Source of the DNA: Phaeodactylum tricornutum CCAP 1055/1
Taxonomy: Eukaryota > Bacillariophyta > Bacillariophyceae > Surirellales > Neidiaceae
Length of the DNA: 64,000 nucleotides
Direction: 5' to 3'
Assembly: GCF_000150955.2 (NCBI RefSeq)
Contig: NC_011670.1
Span: forward strand, 1,097,766-1,161,765
This document shows, one piece after another, positions 30,429 through 41,669 of the stretch. Position 1 is the first letter of the stretch. The number at the start of each line of letters is the position of its first letter. The notes beneath the pieces were generated by a model, which was given only the letters and a program-made list of their open reading frames with translations, searched no databases and had not been told where the DNA came from. Made by a program: the position numbers and the translations under genes.

Positions 30429-31977
30429 ATGTCTACTGGAGATTACAAAGGTAAGCTTGTCGGCGCTTTGTGTTGGTCTCGTGAAAATCTGGGTATCCTT
30501 TAGATTCCTTCGCAATGCCAATGTCTCTCACCCGCTATGTTTGACAATGCCAGTTGCCGATATTTCTCTTGCCGACTACGGTCGCAAGGACATTGAACTC
30601 GCCGAAGTCGAGATGCCTGGTCTCATGGCGTGCCGTGAAGAATACGGACCCGCCAAGCCGTTCGGAGGTGCCCGTATCTCTGGATCGCTGCACATGACCA
30701 TCCAGACTGCCGTCTTGATCGAGACCCTCAAGGATCTCGGCGGAGATATCCGCTGGTGCTCGTGCAACATCTTCTCCACGCAGGACCACGCCGCTGCTGC
30801 CATTGCCCGTGACGAATCGGCTGCCGTCTTTGCCTGGAAGGGAGAATCTCTCGAAGAATACTGGGAGTGCACGCTCAACGCCATTACGTGGCCCGAAGAC
30901 GATGGCAAGGGTTGCGGACCCGATCTCATCGTCGACGACGGCGGTGACATGACTCTTCTTATCCACGAAGGAAAGAAGGCGGAGGACCAGTTCCTCAAGG
31001 ACGGTACTGTCCCCGACCCGTCCTCCACTGACAATGCCGAGTTCAAGATTGTCCTCACCATCATCAAGCGTCTTCTCGAGGGCGGCGAAACCGACAAGTG
31101 GAACAAGATTGCCAGTCGATGCAAGGGTGTTTCGGAAGAAACCACCACTGGTGTTCACCGTCTCTACACCATGGAGAAGACCGGAACACTACTCTTCACC
31201 GCCATTAACGTCAACGACTCCGTCACCAAGTCCAAGTTCGACAACTTGTACGGATGCAAGCACTCGCTCCCGGATGGTCTCATGCGTGCCACCGACGTCA
31301 TGCTGGCCGGGAAGAAGGCCGTCATTGCCGGATACGGTGATGTCGGTAAGGGATGCGCCGCCGCTATGCGCGCCTGCGGATGTGTCGTTTACGTCACCGA
31401 AATCGATCCGATCTGTGCGCTTCAGGCATGCATGGAAGGATACCAGGTAGTCACGTTGGAAGACGTCGTTGACACTGCTGATATCTTCATTACTACCACT
31501 GGTAACAAGGGAATTCTTATGTGCGAGACCATGAGCAAGATGAAGAACAATGCCATTGTCGGAAACATCGGTCACTTTGACAACGAGATCGACATGGACG
31601 GTCTCATGAAGGCTGCCAAGCGCATCAACATCAAGCCCCAAGTAGACAAATTTGTCTTTGAGTCCGGCAACGGTATCATTGTTCTTGCCGAAGGACGTTT
31701 GCTCAACTTGGGTTGCGCCACCGGACACCCTTCTTTCGTCATGTCCTGCTCCTTCACAAACCAAGTTCTTGCCCAGCTCGAACTCTGGAACGAAAAGGAC
31801 TCTGGCAAATACGCGCACGGTAAGGTGTACGTCCTTCCCAAGACCCTCGACGAGAAGGTCGCCCTTCTTCATTTGGGATCCCTGGGTGCCAGACTGACCG
31901 TCTTGTCGGATGAGCAATCCGAGTACATTGGCATTCCGGTCAACGGTCCGTTCAAGCCGGATACTTACCGTTATTAA
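30429..31977 (+). CDS. SAHH: S-adenosyl-L-homocysteine hydrolase
   Basis: Two exons, 30429-30450 and 30554-31977, with a 103-nt intron; 481 aa. The first exon encodes only MSTGDYK plus one base, and joins to ...[18 protein letters not shown], the standard SAHH start. Motifs are complete: [58 protein letters not shown], the NAD+-binding [30 protein letters not shown], and the C-terminal [10 protein letters not shown] whose Lys and Tyr contact NAD of the partner subunit. The ~40-residue insert typical of plant and bacterial forms is present. The enzyme splits S-adenosylhomocysteine to adenosine and homocysteine and so keeps methyltransferases running. A longer in-frame extension upstream is rejected because the exon-1 splice gives the conserved N-terminus. 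Confidence 0.97.
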
Positions 31978-32339
31978 ACATTTATAGACCTTTTTCAGCG
32001 AATACTTCTTTCGGATACTTCTTGCCTTGTGTTAGAGTATCCCAAAGTGTGCCAAGTCTACACGTCGCCCACCTTCGGTCGACGACAGACACGTTCACGA
32101 ATCAAAAATATCCACGCCTTCACAAAACCGACACGAGCCGGGATGGGAAGACGCATTTCCAGATCACAACCAACGTCAACACAATCACAGTCAAAGGGCG
32201 AGAGCTCCGGTCCAGATCTTTTCCTAATTGATGTGTTGCCTTCCTCTCCGAGCCAAGTTGAAGATTGTATTCCTGCCACCATACTCACAGGCTTGTCATT
32301 TTCTATCCCAAGAACCGTCCCCGTTTCTCCCTAGCCCAT
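31978..32339. other. intergenic between SAHH and CTL-like transporter
   Basis: About 360 bp, 3' flank of SAHH plus promoter of the transporter. Small ORFs only; nothing recognised. Confidence 0.5.
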
Positions 32340-34249
32340 ATGTATAAGAACTCCACCGGCGTCGCTTCCGCCCCGCTGGAAGAAGAAGGAAATATTCCTC
32401 CTCTAGTAGCGGCCCATGTGCCCTCCTACGGAACAGGCGACGAATCAGAACCAGATCCTGTTCGAGTGATGATCGACGAAGACGTTGCCTCGGAAGAAGT
32501 ACCTCTCGTTGTCACTCATGACGATGATAAAGATGCGATTCCCCAGTTCCGGGATGTACCGTTCGCCGTCCTGTTTCTCATTCACGCCACATTGATGGTA
32601 TGGCTGGGAATCTTTGTTGCACCCAAAGGATACTCCAAAATCAATATTGATTTTGACATGATCGAAAAGGAAATGCGCAAAGGAGACGATATGAGTGAGC
32701 AAGATATTGCGGATTTTGAGAGGTTTGTTGCGTTTGTGGGCAAGTACGCACAAGTCTACCCGAAACGCATTCTCCTATCCTTTGTTTTTCCGACAGCCCT
32801 CTTGGCATTTGTGATTGCTCTTTTCACAACCATCTACGTGGTTAAACCTTGTCCCAAAACGCTAACCTACGCAAGTTTGGTTGGATCCTTTGCCTTTACG
32901 GCCATTGTCATGATTTCATCGTCCGTTCTGAATAATAGCCTGTTTGGTGCTGTGATGACCATTGTCGCTCTCGGTGCGGTTGCATACTACGTATGTGCTG
33001 CCTGGCGTATGGTTCCGTTCGCGGCGGTCAATCTGAAAGTGGCTTTGATAGGCATGAGCCGCAACTGCGGAGTGTATCTCGTTGCCTTCTTCGCATCGGA
33101 GCTCGGATTTCTGTGGCCCATCTACTGGGTCTACGTACTGATTGGCGTATCGGTCGACCGCAATGATAAGTGTGAAAAGGCACACCCGGGGGCAAATTTT
33201 GATATGAGCTCGAATGATTTTGACGATGTGTGCCATCCTCCACCGTTGGTGTTTCTCCTGTTCTTGCTTTCGCTCTATTGGACAAGCACCGTCCTTTTGG
33301 TAAGGCGTCCCAGCTTAAATTTCTGACTTTGTGTATTTCAATTTTGATCCCTCACAGTAATTCTCTGTCTCTGAAGAACACGGTACAAGTATCGGTTGCA
33401 GGTGTTATGGCAACATGGTGCTTCGACAAGCGCGACGCTGATCATTGTTGTTCCCCAGCAGTATTTGGTTCAGTGTACCGTAGCATGACCTATTCCTTTG
33501 GTTCAATATGTCTTGGGTCTTTGCTACAAGCTCTCATTTCTGTATTTCGGTACATAGTGGAAAGTGCCCGAAGCCAGAGGGAGCGAAATGACGGTGGGGG
33601 TGCTTGTGGCAACATTCTGCTCTGCATTCTGGAATGCTTCGCCAAGCTACTCGAAGATGTCATCGATTACTTCAATCAATGGGCGTATGTATTTGTTGGA
33701 ATCTATGGCTATTCGTATCTCGAAAGTGGCCGACGAGTGATTGAGCTGTTTCGAGCACGAGGCTGGACGGCGATAATCAACGACAATTTGGTGGGATATG
33801 TATTGGGCTTCACAACCGTTCTGATCGGTGTTCTGACCGGTGCCACCGCTTTGCTGCTCGAATTTACTGTTTCTCGGAGCAAGCTTGAAGCGAATTCTGA
33901 GTACGAGTCTTACATTTTCGGTCCTATTCCAGGGTGGAGGTGGTGGGCTTTCGGGTACGTTTGGCTTGTACATTCTCGTAAGCCTTTAGATTGCTATGTA
34001 TGTCTCGCACTGACAGGTTGCTCGCTTTGTTGTAGCATTGGATTTTTTGTGGGAATATGGGTTTCAAGCGTTGTGATGAATGTTGTCAAGGCAGCAGTGA
34101 ACACTTTGGTTGTGTGCTGGGCTGACTCACCGGCAGTAGTGGAAATGAACCACCCTCGATTGACATCAGAGATGGCAGATTCGTGGTTGCAAGTTTTCCC
34201 AGAAGCGAATACCCAGATTCGACCTGCATACAATGCCATTGTTGTCTGA
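32340..34249 (+). CDS. choline-transporter-like (CTL/SLC44/PNS1) membrane protein
   Basis: Three exons, 32340-33299, 33377-33954 and 34036-34249; 583 aa. Intron 1 (77 nt) uses a CTGAAG acceptor after a pyrimidine run, which gives the family-like join TSTVLL-NTVQVSVAG. Intron 2 (81 nt) has no stop and is a multiple of three, so a retained form would add 27 residues. The N-terminal ~75 residues are acidic and cytosolic. About ten TM helices follow, with the CTL signature region QWAYVFVGIYGYSYLESGRR before RVIELFRARGW, and the last helices near GFFVGIWVSSVVMN. Animal CTL1 carries choline; yeast Pns1 has no known substrate; the cargo here is unknown. Start ATG 32340 is the first in frame. Confidence 0.83.
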
Positions 34250-34563
34250 AATCGTTATTTTCGAAGGGATGTAGGTAGTAGCCGTGACTGTTTTGTATTT
34301 GATTTTCCGTACTAATGTCCATAGCTACGGTATCGCAAGGTCTGTACGGCGAGCGATTTTAATGTTTACGACACGTGGAATTTGTCACAGTCAAAATGCG
34401 CTCCTACTAACCGTAAGGGCAACTGAAAGATGAGAAATCTTCCATCTGCTACGATGCGGATTTGGATGATCCTGTCTCCAATCGACATCGCCTTGTGATC
34501 AAGACTACGGAAAGCAGCAAAGCTACGACTTTGTTCTCTACTTTTCACGCTACTCTACACAGA
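34250..34563. other. intergenic upstream of PHO88-like gene
   Basis: About 310 bp. The downstream frame is open from 34462 but without an ATG before 34564. Nothing else recognised. Confidence 0.5.
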
Positions 34564-35826
34564 ATGGCTAACGCCTGTATATCTGGTCGGAACACGAGGA
34601 GGTATCAGATCTCGTGCCGGCGATTCATTCAATTGTTATTTTTGTTGGCGGCGGCTGTTTCCGCAATTTCGGGACATCGGCAAACCTTCGTCCGCGTTCA
34701 CAACCAACCGCAGATATCATCAGCATTATCATGGAATATAGAAGCAGGATCATACGACGAAAAAATCGCCCTTAGAATAGCTTCCTTTCCGAGAGGCGGC
34801 TCAGATACTGATGTCGAAGGAGGCGAAAGCGATGAGTACGACGAGGATAGAGAAGTAGAAGAAGACGAGTACGACGATGAAAGTGACGAAGGGGATGATG
34901 ACGAAAAAGTTGTACCAATTGAAATAAGCATTGAAAAATACGATGAGCCACTGGTCGCATCGCCAATGATAAATCTATACGCCTCGTTCGGTGTGATGAT
35001 GCTAGCACGAAGAATCGACCTTTTCAACCCAATCGTCGTTCGTGTCGCACGGTACGTACATAAATCTCCCACTGGACCATATCATTTGACTTTGTACCTT
35101 AATATGCTTTCATTTGACTCTCTCAGTGCCATGTTTATCGCTTATCTTGTTCTACACCAGCTGTTCGTGCTCTATGTTCGTATTCAGGCAAAATCTGCCG
35201 ATGATAGGACTCCAATCACTCTAAAGAATCCATTGACATCTGTATTACAAAGTCAACTTGGAGGAGGCGACCAGAAAGGAATGATAAAAAATTTAGCATC
35301 CTCATTCTTGACGTCAGAAACGACAGTTCTAGAGTACGATTTAAGGCAAGCACGTTCGATGCAGTCTGGCCTGGTAATGAATATGCTATTTATGTGGTTC
35401 TTACATTTTAAGATGGAACAAGTGCAACCGCTATTGATACAATCTGTAACGGGTTTTGTTCAAATGATTTACAGTCCGCTATTTCAAGCATATGTGATGG
35501 GCCGCAATTTGCAGCGACCATTCAAGAATCCGAGCATGCAAAAGATGGGCGACACGACTGCTGGCACGAGCGGAGACGCCTCCGACAATAACCAGGAAGA
35601 GGAGTCGAATGATGCTATCTCTACGGAACCGAATGTAAAGGAGGAGGAAATGTCTGATGACGAAAGTGACGGGGAAACATCTGATGATGAGACCGACGAG
35701 GAAACATCCGATGACGAAACCGACGGGGGAGCATCCGACATAAAAGCGGATGAAACTACAAGACAATCAGACGCGGAAGCAGCTGACGACTCAGCGCCAG
35801 ACAGCGAAGAAGAGGAAGATGATTGA
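34564..35826 (+). CDS. SND3: PHO88/SND3-like ER membrane protein
   Basis: Two exons, 34564-35051 and 35127-35826; 395 aa. The 75-nt intron (GTACGT...CTCTCAG) keeps the frame open, so an unspliced reading would be 420 aa. Splicing joins VVRVAR to AMFIAYLVLHQLFVLY, which restores the PHO88 spacing. An N-terminal hydrophobic segment (FIQLLFLLAAAVSAI) is followed by an acidic stretch. The Pho88 domain then shows NPIVVRVAR, EYDLRQARSMQSGL, FMWFLHFKMEQVQPLLIQS and GRNLQRPFK. In yeast, Snd3/Pho88 works with Snd1/Snd2 as an SRP-independent route to the ER, and was first linked to phosphate uptake. Beyond the ~190-residue yeast protein this one has a long acidic C-terminal tail with a nine-residue repeat. 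Confidence 0.83.
   Translation: MANACISGRNTRRYQISCRRFIQLLFLLAAAVSAISGHRQTFVRVHNQPQISSALSWNIEAGSYDEKIALRIASFPRGGSDTDVEGGESDEYDEDREVEEDEYDDESDEGDDDEKVVPIEISIEKYDEPLVASPMINLYASFGVMMLARRIDLFNPIVVRVARYVHKSPTGPYHLTLYLNMLSFDSLSAMFIAYLVLHQLFVLYVRIQAKSADDRTPITLKNPLTSVLQSQLGGGDQKGMIKNLASSFLTSETTVLEYDLRQARSMQSGLVMNMLFMWFLHFKMEQVQPLLIQSVTGFVQMIYSPLFQAYVMGRNLQRPFKNPSMQKMGDTTAGTSGDASDNNQEEESNDAISTEPNVKEEEMSDDESDGETSDDETDEETSDDETDGGASDIKADETTRQSDAEAADDSAPDSEEEEDD
35653..35733 (+). repeat. three tandem 27-bp units encoding an acidic nine-residue repeat
   Basis: Units at 35653-35679, 35680-35706 and 35707-35733 encode SDDESDGET, SDDETDEET and SDDETDGGA within the tail of the PHO88-like protein. The units differ by a handful of bases, mostly at third codon positions, which suggests recent slippage under selection for an acidic Ser-rich tail. 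Confidence 0.85.
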
Positions 35827-35906
35827 TTTAGCTTTAGTTCTATTCCTTTCTCGTTTTACAATTAGTTTGCGTGATATATCCATGTACAATAGATCGGAGG
35901 ACCTTA

Positions 35907-36960
35907 CTAAACTATTCCGGCATCCTCACGCAAGACGCGGAGTACTTCGTCATGGACAGCACCGTTGCTTGCGCAGATCTTACGTGTACGCAATGTAAAA
36001 TCACGGCCCTCCAGGTCAGTGAACTTTCCACCAGCCTCTTGGACCAGTAAGGCACCCGCAGCGATATCCCAGGAGCTCAAATCATATTCCCAATACGACG
36101 TCAATCTTCCATTGGCAACCCATGCTAGCATGAGAGCTGCACTCCCTAGCATACGAATTGTTCGACATACGGGCATAAGCGCTTGTACACCCTTGAGGCT
36201 CATCTCCATACTTTCTTCGGCTGGTGGGCTTCCCATGGCAATGATTGCGTCTCCGATAGCTGTTTGGAGTCCCACCTGGATTGGTTTTCCGTTGAGAAAG
36301 GCGCCCTGCCCTTTGATTGCTGTAAACAGCTCATCGCGATGACAATCATAAATCACGCCTACTACCACTCGGCCGCGATAGGCACACGCGATGGACGGCA
36401 TACACAAGGGCATGCCGTGAACAAAATTTGTGGTACCATCGATCGGGTCCACAATCCACAACCACTCGCTATCATCCAGTTTTGCCTCCAGGGCTGCAGT
36501 GCTAGCCTGTTTACCAGGGTCCACATCCTCTTCGCCCAAAAAGTCGTGATCCGGAAAAGTGTCGGATACAATTGCTCTGATGGTCTACCGGTAGAAAAAA
36601 TGAAAATGAGAGCTCCGAAACAAATTCGGATAGAAAAACTACCCTGTAGTTACTTACTTTTTCGCATAGGGGATCAATCAGGGTTAGCAGGTCTCGACTA
36701 TTAGCCTTTCGGTTGGTGATTTCGGCACCTCCTGCATTTCCCAGAATAATATCTCCGGCTTTCTTGGATGCTTCTACTGCCACTTGGAGGACCTTGCTTA
36801 AGGTCTCCTGGTCTGGCAATGCCGTTGATGACGCCAAAACGTCCATTTTTCCGGTAGACCTTGGATTTTGACGAGAAAAGTAGTACGGCGCGAAGGACGA
36901 GACTAAAGACAGGTGTAAATATAGGATACCGATAGGCAATACCGGACACTGCATCTTCAT
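35907..36960 (-). CDS. inositol monophosphatase-family phosphatase, plastid-targeted
   Basis: Two exons, 36960-36658 and 36584-35907, with a 73-nt intron between codons; 326 aa. The N-terminus ([20 protein letters not shown] then SSFAPYYF) is a signal peptide with an ASAFAP-type motif, so plastid import is likely. IMPase motifs: FLGEEDVD (metal-binding Glu), [13 protein letters not shown] (the two Asp and the GT of motif A), and [20 protein letters not shown] (motif B with its Asp). Family members hydrolyse inositol-1-phosphate, L-galactose-1-phosphate or, in the case of plant IMPL2, histidinol phosphate. The sequence does not decide among these. Mg2+-dependent catalysis is implied by the conserved acidic residues. 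Divergent from NDC80. Confidence 0.88.
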
Positions 36961-37403
36961 GGTCCAGGTAAACTGTTGCAATGTCGGAAAGATTTGGATT
37001 TACAAAAAACAATTATTTCGCCAAGGGATGAGGTTGACCGACGACCTCGTCCGTACGCGGGCGGTTCTCTATGAGGTTTATAGCGTCTGTACGGTGTCCA
37101 GAGGACTAGGCTGTTCTTGTGATGGCGCGGCGTGCGCCAGAAGTGAGTATTTATTTTTCATACGTTCGCGTAGCTTAGTATAATTCAGTTTGAACCACGC
37201 AAACCAATGAAAATAGCTCGAAATTTGTCCGAGCCCAAACCAGTGCCGCAATTCCACTTTCCGCTTGGGCAAACCAAACCCTTCTCACTGTCAGTCCGGA
37301 CGCGCTGCGTTCCGTTTGTGAAAGTAGTGTGAACAGAGAGCTAAATCGTCCGTGTTCATTTCATTGACGGCACAATTGTCTGTTCCGGTAGTAAACAACT
37401 ACC
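36961..37403. promoter_or_regulatory. divergent upstream region of IMPase and NDC80
   Basis: About 440 bp separating the two starts; both promoters should be here. No gene or repeat is recognised. Confidence 0.45.
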
Positions 37404-39452
37404 ATGCCACCACCTACCACGAAGACTCCAAGCCGTCGTATGACACTAGGCGGCGCCTCTTCCTCCGTTCAGAAGAATCGACGCCTGTCCCTCGACGTTG
37501 GGGATCCGGTGCCGGGACAGCGTGCGCACCGCCCTCCGCGGGCGTCAATGATTCCCCGGGTATCGGGACAGGAAAATAGTCATCCCCGTCCACAGCAACG
37601 TCAATTCGTACCTCCGAGTCCAACTTCGTCAGTGAACAAGCCGACTGCAAGCTCGAGTCGTCGCAGTTCCTTCGCCGGACCGGATCGACGTCGGTCGCTT
37701 CTACCACCCTCTTCGTCCTCGGCTAGTGCCAAGGTTGATCCGCGACCCATCAACGACAAGAGCTTCCAGCACAATTGTAGCAAGGCGCTTCTAACTTTTT
37801 TGCAAGAGTCAGGCTACGATTACCCCATTTCGACCAAGACGTTAGCCCGTCCTTCGGGGAAAGACTTTGCCAATATTGTTTCCTTTCTGTTGGGTCAAGT
37901 GGACCCAGAATTTAGCAAAGGAAATGTCAAGTTTGAAGATGAGGTGGCCATGAATTTTAAAGCTATGGGTTATCCATATCCCATCAGTAAAACCGCTCTC
38001 GTTGCTGCCGGAAGTCCGCATACTTGGCCTAGTTTGCTCGCTGCCTTGCACTGGCTCATGGAACATTTGGTGATTGCCAAGGAAGCTCGGTCCGAAGAAA
38101 TGGATGAAACCAAGCCATTCGAATCTTTGGAAGAACTATCGCAAAAGACCGATCAAGCCTTTTTTGACTACGTAGGAAAGGCGTACACGGCATACATGGC
38201 CAACGACGAAGCCCGCTCGTTGTATCTCGAAGAGGAATTCGCCGCCCGTTTCGAAACGTACGACAATTATTTGCAACAGGAAGTAGAGCGATTCACGGAT
38301 TTGAATGCAACCATTGTGGAACGAATCAATGCACTAATGGGCGAGTCGCAAGAGTACGTAGTAGCCTCGTGATGCTTTTCGTAATTTACTTTCTGCCGCC
38401 CGTTACTCACAAAGCAATGTTGTGCTCTCGACAGTCTGCCTACGTATGCGAAAAAGTGTGAGGATTACGCAACCGATTTGCAACAGTTTCACGATCTCAT
38501 TCGCCAAATGGATGAACATAAAGCTGCGCTAGAGCTAAAAATTCAGGAACGCTCGACAGAACTTGTGCACACGAATGCGAAACTGGACAAAATGAATGCG
38601 CACGTAAAGGAATTGAAATCAGTGATTGCTACACAAGAGCTTTCTCTTGACGAAGTTCGCAAAATGGAAAGCGAGCAAAAGGGCGTTACGGAAGCCATGG
38701 ATCGATCACTAAAACTGAAGCGACAACGCGAACAAGCGCTACAACACAGTCGAGACGAACTCAATACATGCGTCCAAAAGTTAGATGACGCCATTGCTAC
38801 CTACAACGCCAAGCTCGCTGACTTGGCCTCCATTCCTGAACTTGGGTCCAAATTTGCCGAGATTAAAGCCAAACTCAACAAGGAGAAGCTGGCCGAAGAC
38901 CAGAAAGATATGTTGGGAGTGGACCTTCAAGCGGTAGTGCGCCCCCTCATAGAAATATCCAAAGCACAATATGAAAGCAAGGCTGATCAAGCCAAATGGG
39001 ATTACCAAGACGCCTTGGACCAACGGGAAAAGGCCGAAGAAGATTTACAGGACGCTCAGGCCAAACTCCAAATCCTCACTGACAAGTATCAGCGCTGCGA
39101 AGAAAGACTGCACCTAGAAAAGGAAGCTCAAGACGCGAAGCTAGCAGTTCGAGCCCGTGAGCTTACTTCCATGGAAGAAAAGGTAGCCTCCCTCCGTGAT
39201 CCGGTTGCACTCGAAGAGCAAATGGCTTCGTACGAACGCCAGTGCGCGGAACTAGAGGCTCTAGCGGAAACACACGAGGCCGAGAACGTGGCCAAAAAAC
39301 TTGCCGTCTTGGAAGAGATCGAATCCGCCATGGCTCTCATGGCCGAACACGAATCGTTTTGCCGGCATAAGATTGCCGAGTTGGATGCTTACTGGCAAAA
39401 CAAGAAGGACACTGGCGTGCTTCGAGTGCCCGACAGTGTTGCACTCGAATAG
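37404..39452 (+). CDS. NDC80: kinetochore protein NDC80/HEC1
   Basis: Two exons, 37404-38353 and 38435-39452, with an 81-nt intron; 655 aa. The first ~110 residues are a basic, Ser/Pro-rich, disordered tail with possible Aurora-kinase sites (RRMTL, RRLSL, RRSSF, RRRSLL). The calponin-homology domain follows (~112-235): DPRPINDKSFQHNCSKALL, LARPSGKDFANIVSFLLGQ, FKAMGYPYPISKTAL and AGSPHTWPSLLAALHWLMEH. The rest is a long coiled coil. NDC80 is the microtubule-binding arm of the outer kinetochore; the basic tail and the CH domain bind the microtubule, and phosphorylation of the tail loosens the grip. Domain order and length match the family closely. Confidence 0.95.
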
Positions 39453-39593
39453 GGACGCGTCTTTCAACGTCGCACAATGGGATTAAAAGACAATCGTCGT
39501 TTTCTACATATTTTTTCAAAATAGTCTATCTATATTTTCGCGTATGACTATGATGTGAGCACGTGCAACCTCGATGGATCGATACATTTGAAA

Positions 39594-40808
39594 TCAAATG
39601 TCCCGTTTACTATACGTCTGCCGTGGTGAACGCAATAGCTTCCGAGTACCGTTGTCTTGAATCAATCTGCGTGCGAGAGCACTATTATGGAGTTGAACTG
39701 CTTCGGGCAAATTACCCTTGTGCCAAAAATCCACAAAGACCAGATTCACGTCCAGTCCATCATTCAAAGCAGAACACTGCTGGACATGTTGTTGGACAAA
39801 GTTCAGCCTGTTTAGGACACCAGCGGCGTTGCTGCTGGGTAGGGTGACAAAATTGTTGACGCTGAAAAAGCGGCGCCGAGAGTTTTCTCCGCGAGTAATC
39901 TCGCAACTGGAGGTGGTGTCGCGAATTGCGTCCACGTCGGAAAAAGAGAATCGTGTTTCGGCCCCGTAGTAGAACCAATCGTGAAAGCCCGGTGGACACG
40001 GACTCGAATTGTCCCAACACGAGGGACCACCGTAGTGGAAGAAAAGAATGCGTTTGTCGGTCTCGACGAGTTCGCCAAGGGTCGGCCACTCGGTGGTTAC
40101 TTCAGGGTGCACGTACATGCGGTCGGTAAAGCCAGGGACACTCTGCATGATGCTGTAGATGTCAAAGAGGTCGATTGTTCCGGCTCCCACACTGTTGTCA
40201 ATTTGTAGAGGCAGAATTACGACTTCTGACGGATTCTCCGTCAGGAACGTATTGATGTTAGTGAGCACTTCGACCACGTTTCGCGAGCCTAGTAGACACC
40301 GCCCGTGTATAAATTGCAATTCGCCGTTGCAATTTCCAATGTCCAAGTTGATACCGCGGTAACCCCATTTCAAAGCGTCTTCCAGTTTGTAGTCGTGATT
40401 AGGTCCGAGGAAGAATCCATCCTCCGACGTTGCCATGGCGTTGTGAAGGGCCGCGTACATGACGGAATCCACGGTGGCGTCACACAACGTGGAAAGTCCG
40501 TTGCAGCACACGGAAGGGTCCGTGCACTGCATGAATTGGTAGGTGGGCTCGGGGGCAGAACCGCCACCGGTTCCTGGTATCGTCACGCTGGGCACTTTCG
40601 GAACGTTCCCGGTCGTGTTGACGACATTGTTCAATTGCGACTTGGTCTCCTCCGGGAAAAACAGCCACACGAGAATGCCTCCCACACCCAATAGCAATAT
40701 AAGGAGGATCACCGACAAGCAACAGATGCGACAGCAACTCTTTCTTTCTTTGGGCGGTGGCGATCGCTCCGTCGATGCTCGCGAACGGCTCGCGACAGGC
40801 TTTCCCAT
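39594..40808 (-). CDS. membrane-anchored PLC-like phosphodiesterase (PI-PLC X-domain type)
   Basis: Single exon, 404 aa from ATG 40808. A basic N-terminus and one TM helix (ICCLSVILLILLLGVGGILVWLFF, residues ~26-50) anchor an outward-facing domain. That domain resembles the TIM-barrel of PI-PLC X-domain proteins found in fungi and bacteria: YAALHNAMATSEDGF (first active His), GYRGINLDIGNCNGELQFIH (metal-free barrel strands and second His), NPSEVVILPLQ and RILFFHYGG. Multiple Cys (CTDPSVCCNG, CWDNSSPC) suggest disulfides outside the cytosol. These single-domain PLC-like proteins lack Ca2+-binding EF and C2 modules; their substrate is often unknown. It converges on NDC80, 141 bp apart. Confidence 0.8.
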   Translation of the reverse strand: MGKPVASRSRASTERSPPPKERKSCCRICCLSVILLILLLGVGGILVWLFFPEETKSQLNNVVNTTGNVPKVPSVTIPGTGGGSAPEPTYQFMQCTDPSVCCNGLSTLCDATVDSVMYAALHNAMATSEDGFFLGPNHDYKLEDALKWGYRGINLDIGNCNGELQFIHGRCLLGSRNVVEVLTNINTFLTENPSEVVILPLQIDNSVGAGTIDLFDIYSIMQSVPGFTDRMYVHPEVTTEWPTLGELVETDKRILFFHYGGPSCWDNSSPCPPGFHDWFYYGAETRFSFSDVDAIRDTTSSCEITRGENSRRRFFSVNNFVTLPSSNAAGVLNRLNFVQQHVQQCSALNDGLDVNLVFVDFWHKGNLPEAVQLHNSALARRLIQDNGTRKLLRSPRQTYSKRDI

Positions 40809-41669
40809 TCTACTGATCGAATGGCTTTGCAAGGAGTAGTGCTAGAGAGAGAGGCTTGGAATAGGAATCACCGAGAACTAACTGGCGGGACTAAACTCCG
40901 ATTTGAAGTAGGATTATGGATGACCGTCTTTGTTGTCGCGTATGGATGCGAACACAGACTCTTCCGCAAATCAAACGAACACTGGGGAACAATTGGATCG
41001 GCTTTTTGTCGACAACGCTGGATGGCACGAGTAAGGGCGCAATACGTTCCCACACTTATCGCAAACTTGTGTGTGCTTCCATATTGTGTCACCGTAAGCG
41101 CGATCGTGGCAAAACGGCGAGCGCACCAGCACTGGTCCATGCATTGCTTGTGAGCGTGATTGACGTGTCGACTGGCGCGGCCGTTGAATCTTTTTTTGAC
41201 ATGCCTCTATTTATTATAGGACGATGCGACACGACTGACTTCGTTCATTCATATAGAGATGTCATTGGATAGGACCAACAAACTTCGGAACGCCTCCCAA
41301 CGATACACGTTTCCAGCACGGGGAACTCGAAACGACAACTAACTCGACGAGAAGCCTGCCAAGTTCCAAAGTTCAATATGTTGAATTATAAATGCGAACT
41401 TGAACATTCCTATTTGCTACCGAAACGAGGACCAAAGTAGGAAATATTGGGCATTCACTGTTACTGTTAGTACAGTCGACTACGAAACTGGTGACTATGA
41501 ATCGGAACCGTTTCCATTGCAGTATCATGTTTACAGCCAGGCCCTGGCGTTCCTACCATTTTCTTTCCCCGAGTCCGCTACGGCGCTGCGGTTGACTTCG
41601 CACCTGTCCATAGTCTCGGTGAATAACAATCATCAGTGCTGCGAGACAGAGAACACACCGGTCCTTCCT
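40809..41669. other. intergenic, divergent upstream region with an open stretch before the DUF829 gene
   Basis: About 860 bp. Bases 41400-41669 are open in the frame of the downstream gene (90 codons) but contain no ATG, so an unplaced spliced first exon may exist. ORF 40916-41272 (plus, 118 codons, GTG/TTG-type start region) has no domain. Confidence 0.45.

Noticed and set aside
30163-30553. In-frame 5' extension of the SAHH frame
   Set aside because: It reads through an intron and a GC-rich 5' region; the spliced start [17 protein letters not shown] matches the family exactly.
31189-31917. 242-codon minus-strand ORF inside S-adenosylhomocysteine hydrolase
   Set aside because: Antisense shadow of a strongly conserved gene whose codon bias avoids stops on the other strand.
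40916-41272. 118-codon plus-strand ORF upstream of the DUF829 gene
   Set aside because: No recognisable domain and no splice that joins it to the open frame at 41400.
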